Source of the DNA: Gemmatimonadaceae bacterium
GTDB taxonomy: Bacteria; Gemmatimonadota; Gemmatimonadetes; Gemmatimonadales; Gemmatimonadaceae
Direction: 5' to 3'
DNA length: 14,830 nt
Assembly (NCBI GenBank): GCA_025356185.1
Contig: JANXUN010000076.1
Coordinates: 1-14,830, forward strand
Position numbers and translations under genes: made by a program. The notes below the pieces were generated by a model that had not been told where the DNA came from, did not search any database, and saw nothing but the letters and a program-made list of their open reading frames with translations. Positions 7,026 to 14,162 of the stretch are shown here, piece after piece. Numbering within the stretch: position 1 is the first letter of the stretch; each line of letters begins with the position of its first letter.

Positions 7026-7868
7026 ATGCGTCGCTATTGGGTGGGTTCGGCGTTGTCCGTACTGGTGATGACGTTCCGTGGTCTACTCGTGATGGGTGCG
7101 AACGCCAACGAGGGCACGTCGCGTTCGACGAGCGTGTGCGGTATGCCGCGCGACGCGAAGTTGCAAGAGACGCTGCTCTGGGACGCTACGCGTGCGGCGA
7201 TCGCCGCGACTCAGGCGAGTGCGGGCGCGCAGGATTTCATGGCGAATGTGTCGCGATTCGATCGCACTGTGTCGCGCGATGGGAAGGTGATCGCCAGTGA
7301 AGCACCGCTCGAAGGCGCGATTGTCGCGCGCCGTCCGTACATCACGCTCTCACCGGACGTCGTTGCGAAATCGGGATACGTCGTCGACGATAGCACGCAG
7401 GTGGCGTACTACGCGCCAGATGCGGACATCTTGCTCTCCCCGTCGTTCATTGACTCCCACTGCTTTGACGTGCAGAAGCCCACGTCAGTGCACAAAGAGT
7501 GGATCGGACTCGCGTTCCGGCCACGCGAAGATCATACGGGAGTCAAGGACATTGCAGGCACCTTTTGGTTGGATCGTGCGTCCAACGAACTACGGCAAAT
7601 TGCGTTTCGCTATACCAACGTGCCATCGGCCTATCAGGCGGCGAACGTCGGCGGTAACATTTGGTTTGCGCACCTCGACAATGGACGATGGCTGATAAGC
7701 CAATGGGAAATTCGTATGCCGCAGGGTCAGGTGCAGTCGCGCATCATGCTGCAGCATAGCCAGGCACGCGATCAGACAATGGTGAGCGTGGAAGCGTTGC
7801 GCGTGGCCGGTGGCGTCGTGCAGTCGGTGAAGATCGGGAATGAGGTGATTCGGCTGACTTCGCCCTAG
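7026..7868 (+). CDS. Predicted secreted protein of unknown function
   Basis: This 280-residue protein starts at an ATG with an excellent ribosome binding site. A Sec-type signal is likely: MRR followed by hydrophobic residues to about 24, with possible cleavage after ANA (25-27). The mature part has two Cys (38 and 146) that could form a disulphide. It reads as mainly beta-strand, with segments such as GVKDIAGTFWLDRASNELRQ (172-191), GGNIWFAHLDNGRWLISQWE (209-228) and IRMP (229-232). This resembles periplasmic beta-rich modules found in Gemmatimonadota and Bacteroidota secreted proteins, sometimes after carboxypeptidase-like regulatory domains. I do not recognise a named family and see no catalytic motif. 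It lies 23 bases after the zinc-ribbon gene and could be the last gene of the ccm transcript, but it has no visible haem-binding CxxCH. Product function is unknown. Confidence 0.78.
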   Translation: MRRYWVGSALSVLVMTFRGLLVMGANANEGTSRSTSVCGMPRDAKLQETLLWDATRAAIAATQASAGAQDFMANVSRFDRTVSRDGKVIASEAPLEGAIVARRPYITLSPDVVAKSGYVVDDSTQVAYYAPDADILLSPSFIDSHCFDVQKPTSVHKEWIGLAFRPREDHTGVKDIAGTFWLDRASNELRQIAFRYTNVPSAYQAANVGGNIWFAHLDNGRWLISQWEIRMPQGQVQSRIMLQHSQARDQTMVSVEALRVAGGVVQSVKIGNEVIRLTSP

Positions 7869-7873
7869 TGACG

Positions 7874-7905
7874 CGTCGTACACGCAACATCACGCGTGTA
7901 GGACG
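7874..7905. terminator. Hairpin between convergent genes, probable bidirectional terminator
   Basis: A 7-bp stem (TACACGC at 7879-7885 with GCGTGTA at 7894-7900, loop of 8 bases) is extended outward by 4 more pairs after one G-G mismatch. It lies in the 41-base gap between the stops of the secreted-protein gene (plus strand) and mutY (minus strand), where a shared terminator is expected. There is no T-tract on either side, so intrinsic termination may be weak. Confidence 0.5.
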
Positions 7906-7909
7906 GAGG

Positions 7910-8611
7910 CTAAAACGTATCCACGCTCTTGCACACCGATCGCACGGGACACACAGGGCATTTGGGAGCACGCGCTGCGCAGACAAGAGCACCCAGCTCC
8001 ATCAATGCCTGATTGTGTGTCCACGTCAGTTTCCCCGTGCGCGGAAGTAGCTGTTCAGCGATTGCCCACAACGCCTTCGATCCCGCGCTACTCTTCGGTT
8101 TGAGCTTCGGCGCAAACACGCGGGTGAGAACGCGTGCAACATTCGTATCCACGAGCGCTGCGCGTTTCTCATAGGCAAATGAGGCCACTGCACCCGCGGT
8201 GTATGCGCCAATTCCCGGCAGCTCGCGCAGTGCGACCGGCTCATGGGGAATCACGCCGTCGCGCTCGGTGGTGACGTGGCGCGCAAGTTTGTGCAGGTTG
8301 CGCGCCCGAGCATAGTAGCCCAGCCCCTCCCATGCCTCCATCACACGCTTGGGGCGCGCATCGGCAAGGGCGTCGAGCGTGGGAAAGCGATCCAAAAATC
8401 GCGCGTAATACTCCAACACGCGCGACACCTGCGTTTGCTGCAGCATCAGCTCGGATATCAAAATCCGATATGGGTCACGTGTCGTGCGCCACGGCAAGTC
8501 GCGCGAATGGATTCGATACCACGCATGCAGCTTTCGCCGAAACGTGCTCGCCGTGTGTGCGGTGATGGTGACGCGTGGCGCAGCACGTGTTGGTGGAGAA
8601 AGCGGAGGCAT
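7910..8611 (-). CDS. mutY: A/G-specific adenine glycosylase, catalytic domain only
   Basis: This 233-residue base-excision repair enzyme removes adenine mispaired with guanine or 8-oxoguanine. The catalytic Glu54 lies in ISELMLQQTQV (52-62), the MutY-type sequence. The helix-hairpin-helix LPGIGAYTAGAVASF is at 131-145, and catalytic Asp155 is in LVDTNVARVL (153-162). The iron-sulphur loop is Cys211-x6-Cys218-x2-Cys221-x5-Cys227. The protein ends six residues after the last cluster Cys, so the C-terminal NUDIX-like domain that reads 8-oxoguanine in E. coli MutY (about 350 residues) is absent. The downstream 41 bases leave no room for it, and no frameshifted remnant is visible. A MIG-like thymine glycosylase is disfavoured by the LQQTQV motif. 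The gene lies 39 bases after the ABC permease on the same strand. No Shine-Dalgarno precedes the ATG. Confidence 0.92.
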   Translation of the reverse strand: MPPLSPPTRAAPRVTITAHTASTFRRKLHAWYRIHSRDLPWRTTRDPYRILISELMLQQTQVSRVLEYYARFLDRFPTLDALADARPKRVMEAWEGLGYYARARNLHKLARHVTTERDGVIPHEPVALRELPGIGAYTAGAVASFAYEKRAALVDTNVARVLTRVFAPKLKPKSSAGSKALWAIAEQLLPRTGKLTWTHNQALMELGALVCAARAPKCPVCPVRSVCKSVDTF

Positions 8612-8619
8612 GGCAGGCG

Positions 8620-8648
8620 AGTATAGCTCGGTGCCGCCACGATTGCGA
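8620..8648 (-). promoter_or_regulatory. Possible promoter for mutY giving a near-leaderless transcript
   Basis: On the minus strand TATACT (8625-8620, 5 of 6 to the -10 consensus) is preceded by a 17-base spacer and TCGCAA (8648-8643, only 3 of 6 to the -35). Transcription would begin about two bases before the mutY ATG. That would fit the missing ribosome binding site there. The weak -35 keeps confidence low. Confidence 0.28.
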
Positions 8649-8650
8649 CG

Positions 8651-10336
8651 CTATTCTCGCTCGACACCCTCGAGACGTGCGCGAGCCATTCGCATCGGAA
8701 CCACCGTCGCGGCAACACATGTCGATGCCGCGATCACAAACGGCAGCACCATCTGCATCGGATCTCGCGCCCAACCAAAATGTTCGGCCACCACAAATCG
8801 CGCCGCAGGTCGACCAGTACAAAACGCGACGAGCGCAATCAGCACGATGCCACTCATCATAAACAGCAACCCGCCAAACGAGGTGGGAATCTGCGCGGCA
8901 TTCTCCGTGTCAAATCGCGGATAGAACGTCCCAAATGCCAACGCCATGGCCGTCAAGGGGAATACAAGCGCGACGATGGCCGTAAGCGACACGACTTGCA
9001 CGAATGGCGTCACGCCAAGCATCGAGTTGGTTGCGCCCACGAGAATGAGCGCGAGGAACAGTAGCGGAAACGCACCCACCCAATACTTGGCCCACAACAC
9101 GTCACGCATTGGAAGCGGCGCCGATCGCAGCAGCCACCACGTACGACCCTCAAGGCTGACGCTTGGAAATACAAAACGCGCAGCGATGGAGGCCAGCACA
9201 AACCCAGCCAGCGCGAGATTGAGAAACGGAATCACGTTGCGCAGCAGCGTCGTCATGCCACTGCCGTTGAGTGGCAAATACCGCACGTTGGAGACATACA
9301 CGACGACGAGCACCGCCAACAAGATCAGCTGCGACCACTGCGTACTGTCGCGCGCAAAGACCTTGATCTCTTTCAATACGAGCTCACGCCGCCGCGGTGC
9401 CAGGCGACGCAACAGTCGATCGATCAGTGGTCGTCGTGCCAAACTGGATGCGCGCTTGTTCGCGCCTTCTTGCGCCTGACTAAATCCACGGGCCCATCCG
9501 TACATGTGCAAGACGCCACCGAGTCCGATCAGCGCGGCCGCCACGCCCCATAAACGCAACAGCGCGCCCCACACCGCTTCACCCTGCACCCAGCGCATGA
9601 TCGCCTCGCTGAGCCATTCGCTCGGCATCCACGGGGACGATGGCGTATCGAGCGCCGAAATAAACTGCATGAAATTCTGAAAGCCTTCGGGCCGCGCGAG
9701 CTGTTCGGGGCGCGCCGCGCGAAACACGGCAACAAGTCCCGCGACGGCGAGCGCCGTGATCACCGTGAGCACATCGCGCGTGCGTCGCGCAGGAAACACG
9801 TTCACCAAAATAAGCGTGCTCGTTGCGCCGATCGCCGAGGGAATCAACAAAAACGGTACAACGGCCACGACTGCAAACGCGGCGAAGCCAATGCCGGAGT
9901 GGAACGCAAAACCGTACGCGGCAATCAGCGGCACCAACAACAACGCCACCATCCAACTGGAGTGTAATGTGGTTTCCGCGAGACGCGCGAGATACACCGA
10001 CCACGGTGAGAGTGGCGCGGAGGCCAACTGATCGAGGTCCTTTGCGAGAAAAAAGTTACTGAGCGCGGCGATCATGTTAGAAAGCAACAAAATGCTCACA
10101 AATGACAGCAGCACCATCGAGAGCAGCTTGCCCGACAGCAACGTGCCAATGTCCTGCGCGCTTCGGAAATAGCGCACCAAGCGGAACGCCAACAAAAAGC
10201 TTGCAAGCCAAAATCCGCCGCCCAGGACGCCGACGGCGATCATTCGACGAAGGTCTCCTCGCTCGCGCTGGTGCAGTCGACGACGTGCCATCTGCCACTT
10301 AGGTGACAGCACGCGCCACACGCCGGGCTTACGCAT
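8651..10336 (-). CDS. ABC transporter permease with internal two-fold repeat
   Basis: This is a 561-residue membrane protein from the ATG at 10336, with about 12 hydrophobic segments and a basic N-terminus. The two halves look alike. SAPLSPWSVYLARLAE begins at residue 106, and SAPLPMRDVLWAKYW begins at 405. Each is followed by two or three membrane helices and then an aromatic-Pro-basic turn (FPARRT at 181, YPRFDT at 471). This suggests a fused dimer of ABC-2-like halves, so one gene could supply both membrane domains. It overlaps the ATPase gene by 8 bases and certainly works with it. The DLDQLASAPLS segment resembles putative ABC exporters of about 540 residues seen in several phyla. The substrate is unknown. 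An upstream ATG at 10363 is possible, but the ribosome binding site fits 10336. Confidence 0.85.
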   Translation of the reverse strand: MRKPGVWRVLSPKWQMARRRLHQRERGDLRRMIAVGVLGGGFWLASFLLAFRLVRYFRSAQDIGTLLSGKLLSMVLLSFVSILLLSNMIAALSNFFLAKDLDQLASAPLSPWSVYLARLAETTLHSSWMVALLLVPLIAAYGFAFHSGIGFAAFAVVAVVPFLLIPSAIGATSTLILVNVFPARRTRDVLTVITALAVAGLVAVFRAARPEQLARPEGFQNFMQFISALDTPSSPWMPSEWLSEAIMRWVQGEAVWGALLRLWGVAAALIGLGGVLHMYGWARGFSQAQEGANKRASSLARRPLIDRLLRRLAPRRRELVLKEIKVFARDSTQWSQLILLAVLVVVYVSNVRYLPLNGSGMTTLLRNVIPFLNLALAGFVLASIAARFVFPSVSLEGRTWWLLRSAPLPMRDVLWAKYWVGAFPLLFLALILVGATNSMLGVTPFVQVVSLTAIVALVFPLTAMALAFGTFYPRFDTENAAQIPTSFGGLLFMMSGIVLIALVAFCTGRPAARFVVAEHFGWARDPMQMVLPFVIAASTCVAATVVPMRMARARLEGVERE

Positions 10337-11084
10337 CCAACACCTCGACCAGTTCTCGTGCAACGAGATCGCCGGTCAATCGCAGAAAGATTTGTTCGAG
10401 GCCATCGGTGTTACCCGCAGCGCCTCGGAGTTCATGCATCGTGCCGCACGCCGCAAGTTCGCCGCGCTGCATGATACCAATGCGATCGCACATGTCTTCG
10501 GCAATTTCCAACGTATGCGTCGACATCATGATCGCATGGCCGCGACGCGTGTACTCGCGAAAGAGATCTTTGAGAATCTTGGACGACTTGGGATCTAAGC
10601 CAACCATCGGCTCATCAACGACAATGACCTTGGGTCGATGCACAAACGCGCTGGCGATAATGAGTTTTTGCCGCATGCCGTGGCTGTAACTCTCTACCAA
10701 CTCGTCGCGCCACGATTCCAAATCGAATAGTGCCAATAGTTCGTGGCCGCGTCGGTCGACGTCGGCGCCGTCTTCACCATACAGTCCGGCGGTGAATCGT
10801 AAAAACTCCATGCCCGTCAACTTCTCGTACACAAACGGACGGTCCGGGATAAACCCCAACACACGCTTCGCGCGCAGCGGATCGGTCTGTAAGTCGTGCC
10901 CCGCGATCCGCACGGTCCCAGACGTGGGCTGCAAAATCCCCGCGATCATACGCATCGTCGTGGTTTTGCCCGCGCCGTTCGGTCCAAGAAACCCAAAAAG
11001 CTCGCCACTGGGTACCACGAGATCCAACGAGCGCACGGCGGTAAACGTGCCGTACCGCTTGGAGAGGCTGGTCATTTCAATCAT
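10329..11084 (-). CDS. ABC transporter ATP-binding protein
   Basis: This 251-residue ATPase drives the permease encoded immediately downstream. Walker A GPNGAGKT is at 34-41, and the signature SYSHGMRQKL at 132-141. Walker B is VIVVDEP (153-159) with GLDP following at 162-165, and the switch His190 is in STHTLE. The Q-loop position reads LGFIPDRPF (76-84), with Asp instead of Gln. This is a recurring variant in ABC-2 exporters with YLPDxPxLYxKLTG-type sequence, and VYEKLTG follows here. The start at 11084 gives the usual MIEMTSLSKRYG beginning. The frame remains open to 11255, but that extension is low-complexity basic sequence overlapping uvrA on the other strand. The gene is divergent from uvrA across 63 bases. 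No clear ribosome binding site is seen. The transported substrate is unknown. Confidence 0.93.
   Translation of the reverse strand: MIEMTSLSKRYGTFTAVRSLDLVVPSGELFGFLGPNGAGKTTTMRMIAGILQPTSGTVRIAGHDLQTDPLRAKRVLGFIPDRPFVYEKLTGMEFLRFTAGLYGEDGADVDRRGHELLALFDLESWRDELVESYSHGMRQKLIIASAFVHRPKVIVVDEPMVGLDPKSSKILKDLFREYTRRGHAIMMSTHTLEIAEDMCDRIGIMQRGELAACGTMHELRGAAGNTDGLEQIFLRLTGDLVARELVEVLDA
10341..10346 (-). promoter_or_regulatory. Ribosome binding site for the ABC permease start at 10336
   Basis: On the minus strand GAGGTG (10346-10341) lies four bases before the ATG at 10336, with the GAGG core six bases away. It falls inside the end of the ATPase gene and supports this start over the ATG at 10363, which has no such site. 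Confidence 0.65.
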
Positions 11085-11147
11085 GTACGAATGACGACCC
11101 GCGGACGGGGTTGTTTCCGCCTCGCGCCTTTCACACCTTGGTAGTCT

Positions 11148-14063
11148 ATGGCAAAAAAGGCGCCTCCGGCCGCAGAGCCGGTCGATATGCTCGTGGTGCG
11201 GGGTGCGCGCGAACACAATCTGCGCAACATCAGCGTCTCCATTCCGCGCGATCAACTCACGGTGGTGACGGGGTTGTCCGGTTCGGGCAAATCGTCACTG
11301 GCATTCGACACGATTTACGCCGAAGGACAGCGGCGATACGTCGAATCACTGTCCGCCTACGCGCGACAGTTTCTCGGATTGATGGAAAAGCCCGACGTCG
11401 ATTCTATCGAGGGGCTTTCCCCCGCGATTTCAATCGAGCAAAAATCGGCGGGCAGCAATCCGCGATCGACCGTCGGGACGGTCACGGAAATTTACGATTA
11501 TCTGCGCCTGCTGTACGCGCGCGCCGGCACGCCGCACTGTCCCAACTGCGGACGGCCCGTGCAGCGCCAAAGCCCCACGCAAATCGTCGAGCAAATGCTC
11601 GCGTGGCCCGAAGGCACACGCTTGGAAATTCGCGCGCCGCTCGTGCAGGGTCGCAAAGGCGAATTTCGCGAAATGTTTGAGAACGCGCGAAAGCAAGGTT
11701 TTGTGCGTGCGGTCGTTGACAACGAACTCATTGAACTCGCCGAGCCGCCAAAGCTCAACCGCAAACTCAATCACTCGATTTCGGTTGTCGTCGATCGACT
11801 TGTCATTCGCAACGACGATCGAGGGCGCCTCACCGACTCCGTCGAAACCGCTCTACGGTTATCCGAAGGACTTGCCGAAGTGGTCCGCTACGACGGCAAT
11901 AAACAGACAACAGAAATGTTTTCGGAACGATACGGCTGCCCGACGTGCGGGATCTCGATGCCAGAGTTGGAGCCGCGTCATTTTTCGTTCAACTCACCGT
12001 TCGGTGCGTGCGAATTCTGCAGTGGACTCGGCACGACGCGCACGGTCAGTGATGATCTCATACTCGGCGACCCTACGCTTTCGGTGCTTGACGGCGTGAT
12101 TCTGCCGTGGGGCGAGCCCGATGGCTATTTGCGCAAAGTGATTTTGCCGGGACTCGCAAAGTTGTTGGACTTCGCGCTCAACACGCCGTGGGAAGAGCTT
12201 CCGAGCAAGGTACAACAGCAGTTGCTGCGCGGTGTCAGTGACAAAACCGCAACGAAGCGTGCTGCAGCAAAAAAAACCACGCGTGTTGCGAAGACGGCGA
12301 CCAAGTCGGCCACAAAGAAGACAGCGACACCAGAAATTGCGTGGGAAGGCATCGTGTCAAACGTGCAGCGACGCTACGACGAAACGAGCTCCGAAGCCGT
12401 ACGCGGCGAACTCGAAGCGTTCATGGTGGCAGGGCCATGCCCCGCGTGCAAAGGTCGCCGTTTGCGTCCCGAAACGCTGGCGGTCACGCTCCATGGGCAA
12501 AACATCGGCGAAGTCGTGCAGCACAGCATTGTCGATGCGCTCACGTTCTTCGAAGGCGTACCAGTGCGTGCGCCCGGCAAACCGGGAATCGATCGCGAGA
12601 TCGCGGCACCCATTCTCAAGGAAGTGTGCGAACGGCTGCGCTTCCTCGTCGACGTTGGCCTCGACTATCTCACCATTAATCGCAGCGCTGAATCGCTCTC
12701 TGGAGGCGAAGCACAACGTATTCGTCTCGCGACGCAAATCGGATCGCGTCTCGTGGGCGTGCTATACATTTTGGACGAACCAAGCATCGGGCTGCATCAA
12801 CGCGACAACGGACGACTGCTCTCGACCCTCAAACAGCTGCGCGACTTAGGCAACACCGTCATCGTGGTCGAGCACGACGAAGAAACGATTCGCGCCGCCG
12901 ACCACCTGATCGATCTGGGTCCTGGCGCGGGTAAGCATGGCGGCGAAGTCATCGCCGCCGGAACTGTTCAGCAAGTCATCGATACGAAAGCGTCAATCAC
13001 CGGGCAATACCTGCGCGGCACTCGCACGATTCCGCTTCCCGAGAAGCGACGTCCAGTCGATCCCACACGCGTCATCAGCGTTACTGGCGCACGCGAACAC
13101 AACCTGCAGCGCGTCTCGGCAGAGTTTCCCTTGGGACTGTTCGTCGCCGTTACCGGCGTCTCCGGTTCGGGTAAGTCCACGCTTGTTACCGACATTCTGC
13201 AACGCGCCCTCTCGCGACACTTTTATCGCGCACGCGTCATCCCCGGCGCGCACGACAAAATTCGCGGCCTTGAACACCTCGACAAAATCATCGACATCGA
13301 TCAAAGCCCGATTGGCCGCACGCCGCGCTCCAATCCTGCGACGTATTCGGGTGTGTTCTCGCCGATTCGCGATTTGTTCGCCGAGTTGCCTGAATCAAAA
13401 ATTCGCGGCTATGGCCCGGGACGCTTTTCGTTCAACGTCAAAGGCGGGCGATGCGAAGCGTGCCAGGGCGATGGACTCGTCAAAATCGAAATGCACTTTT
13501 TGCCCGATGTCTTCGTGCCATGCGACGTGTGCAAAGGCAAACGATTCAATCGAGAGACACTCGAAGTGCGTTTTCGCGGACGCAGTATCGCCGAGGTACT
13601 CGACCTCACGGTAGAAGATGGTTGTGTCACTTTTGAGAACCAACCGCGAATCGCGCAAAAACTCGAAACCCTGCGCGATGTCGGGCTTGGCTACATCCAC
13701 CTCGGACAGAGTGCGACCACGCTCTCTGGTGGCGAAGCGCAACGCGTCAAGCTGGCGACCGAGCTGTCAAAGCGCGATACCGGTCGCACGCTCTACATTT
13801 TCGACGAACCAACGACCGGATTGCACTTCGAAGACGTGCGCGTGCTGCTGGGCGTGCTGCACAAACTCGTCGATCGTGGCAACACGGTGCTCGTGATCGA
13901 ACACAATTTGGACGTCATTAAGACCGCCGACTGGATCATTGACATGGGACCCGAAGGCGGCACGCGCGGTGGACGAGTCGTTGCATCGGGCACGCCCGAG
14001 CAGGTCGCGAAGGTGAAGGAGAGTCACACCGGCCACTATCTCGCTCCAATGTTGTCGCGATAG
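11148..14063 (+). CDS. uvrA: Excinuclease ABC subunit A
   Basis: This 971-residue protein is the damage-recognition ATPase of nucleotide excision repair and loads UvrB at lesions. There are two ABC modules. Walker A1 is TGLSGSGKSS (41-50), signature 1 is LSGGEAQRIRLATQ (517-530) and Walker B1 is ILDEPSIGLH (541-550). Walker A2 is TGVSGSGKST (669-678), signature 2 is LSGGEAQRVKLATE (859-872) and Walker B2 is IFDEPTTGLH (884-893). Zinc sites are intact: Cys264/267/288/291 and Cys769/772/792/795, with further CPNC (131-134) and CPAC (431-434) motifs. The UvrB-contacting region is present. The length is slightly above the E. coli protein (940). Residues 365-395 form a Lys/Ala/Thr-rich insert annotated separately. 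The start at 11148 has no strong ribosome binding site; Met14 (11187) aligns better with the E. coli N-terminus and is an alternative. Confidence 0.97.
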   Translation: MAKKAPPAAEPVDMLVVRGAREHNLRNISVSIPRDQLTVVTGLSGSGKSSLAFDTIYAEGQRRYVESLSAYARQFLGLMEKPDVDSIEGLSPAISIEQKSAGSNPRSTVGTVTEIYDYLRLLYARAGTPHCPNCGRPVQRQSPTQIVEQMLAWPEGTRLEIRAPLVQGRKGEFREMFENARKQGFVRAVVDNELIELAEPPKLNRKLNHSISVVVDRLVIRNDDRGRLTDSVETALRLSEGLAEVVRYDGNKQTTEMFSERYGCPTCGISMPELEPRHFSFNSPFGACEFCSGLGTTRTVSDDLILGDPTLSVLDGVILPWGEPDGYLRKVILPGLAKLLDFALNTPWEELPSKVQQQLLRGVSDKTATKRAAAKKTTRVAKTATKSATKKTATPEIAWEGIVSNVQRRYDETSSEAVRGELEAFMVAGPCPACKGRRLRPETLAVTLHGQNIGEVVQHSIVDALTFFEGVPVRAPGKPGIDREIAAPILKEVCERLRFLVDVGLDYLTINRSAESLSGGEAQRIRLATQIGSRLVGVLYILDEPSIGLHQRDNGRLLSTLKQLRDLGNTVIVVEHDEETIRAADHLIDLGPGAGKHGGEVIAAGTVQQVIDTKASITGQYLRGTRTIPLPEKRRPVDPTRVISVTGAREHNLQRVSAEFPLGLFVAVTGVSGSGKSTLVTDILQRALSRHFYRARVIPGAHDKIRGLEHLDKIIDIDQSPIGRTPRSNPATYSGVFSPIRDLFAELPESKIRGYGPGRFSFNVKGGRCEACQGDGLVKIEMHFLPDVFVPCDVCKGKRFNRETLEVRFRGRSIAEVLDLTVEDGCVTFENQPRIAQKLETLRDVGLGYIHLGQSATTLSGGEAQRVKLATELSKRDTGRTLYIFDEPTTGLHFEDVRVLLGVLHKLVDRGNTVLVIEHNLDVIKTADWIIDMGPEGGTRGGRVVASGTPEQVAKVKESHTGHYLAPMLSR
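12240..12332 (+). other. Lys/Ala/Thr-rich low-complexity insert in UvrA, with an A8 run
   Basis: Residues 365-395 of UvrA consist almost only of Lys, Ala, Thr, Arg, Ser and Val, with blocks such as RAAAKKTTRVAKTATKSATK (371-390). It resembles histone H1-like tails. It replaces the ordinary mixed-composition segment found at this place in E. coli UvrA, between the LLxG segment and the WEGIVSNVQRRY segment. The coding DNA contains eight consecutive A at 12269-12276, the longest homopolymer I noticed in this GC-rich window. Confidence 0.85.
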
Positions 14064-14085
14064 TTCGGGCACGCGTATTGCCTTT

Positions 14086-14091
14086 TATGAT
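14086..14091 (+). promoter_or_regulatory. Possible -10 element for the PEP-CTERM gene
   Basis: TATGAT (5 of 6 to TATAAT) lies 23 bases after the uvrA stop. Transcription would start near 14098, leaving a leader of about 65 bases. No good -35 hexamer lies 16-18 bases upstream, so this is weak. Confidence 0.28.
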
Positions 14092-14103
14092 GGCGCAATC
14101 CTG

Positions 14104-14126
14104 TGCGCGGTTTCAGACGACGCGCA
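14104..14126 (+). other. Small GC-rich hairpin downstream of uvrA
   Basis: TGCGCG (14104-14109) pairs with CGCGCA (14121-14126) around an 11-base loop. It could be part of the uvrA 3' end or of the leader of the next gene. There is no T-tract, and the stem is only 6 bp, so it is not called a terminator. Confidence 0.3.
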
Positions 14127-14151
14127 GATGCTCATTTCGGCCATCATCCTC

Positions 14152-14157
14152 GAGGAG
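14152..14157 (+). promoter_or_regulatory. Ribosome binding site for the PEP-CTERM gene
   Basis: GAGGAG ends 5 bases before the ATG at 14163, a near-ideal site that fixes this start. Confidence 0.8.
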
Positions 14158-14162
14158 TACGC

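Noticed and set aside
7910..8611. MIG-type thymine glycosylase or endonuclease III instead of MutY
   Set aside because: The short length fits MIG, but the LMLQQTQV motif with the catalytic Glu is MutY-type, and endonuclease III lacks this Glu and has a Lys in the hairpin region. Tyr137 is common in non-enteric MutY.
11101..11120. GCGGA...TCCGC inverted repeat between the ABC ATPase gene and uvrA as an operator or SOS box
   Set aside because: Only a 5-bp stem with a 10-base loop; it does not match a LexA box I know and could be chance.
11148..14063. Possible frameshift or pseudogene in uvrA because of the odd Lys-rich tract
   Set aside because: The frame is continuous from end to end, and all ATPase and zinc motifs are intact on both sides of the tract.
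14091..14106. TGGCGC-AATCC-TGTGC upstream of the PEP-CTERM gene as a sigma-54 (-24/-12) promoter
   Set aside because: Sigma-54 control of PEP-CTERM genes is known in some bacteria, but here the GG to GC spacing is one base too long and the -12 box is TGTGC, not TTGC.
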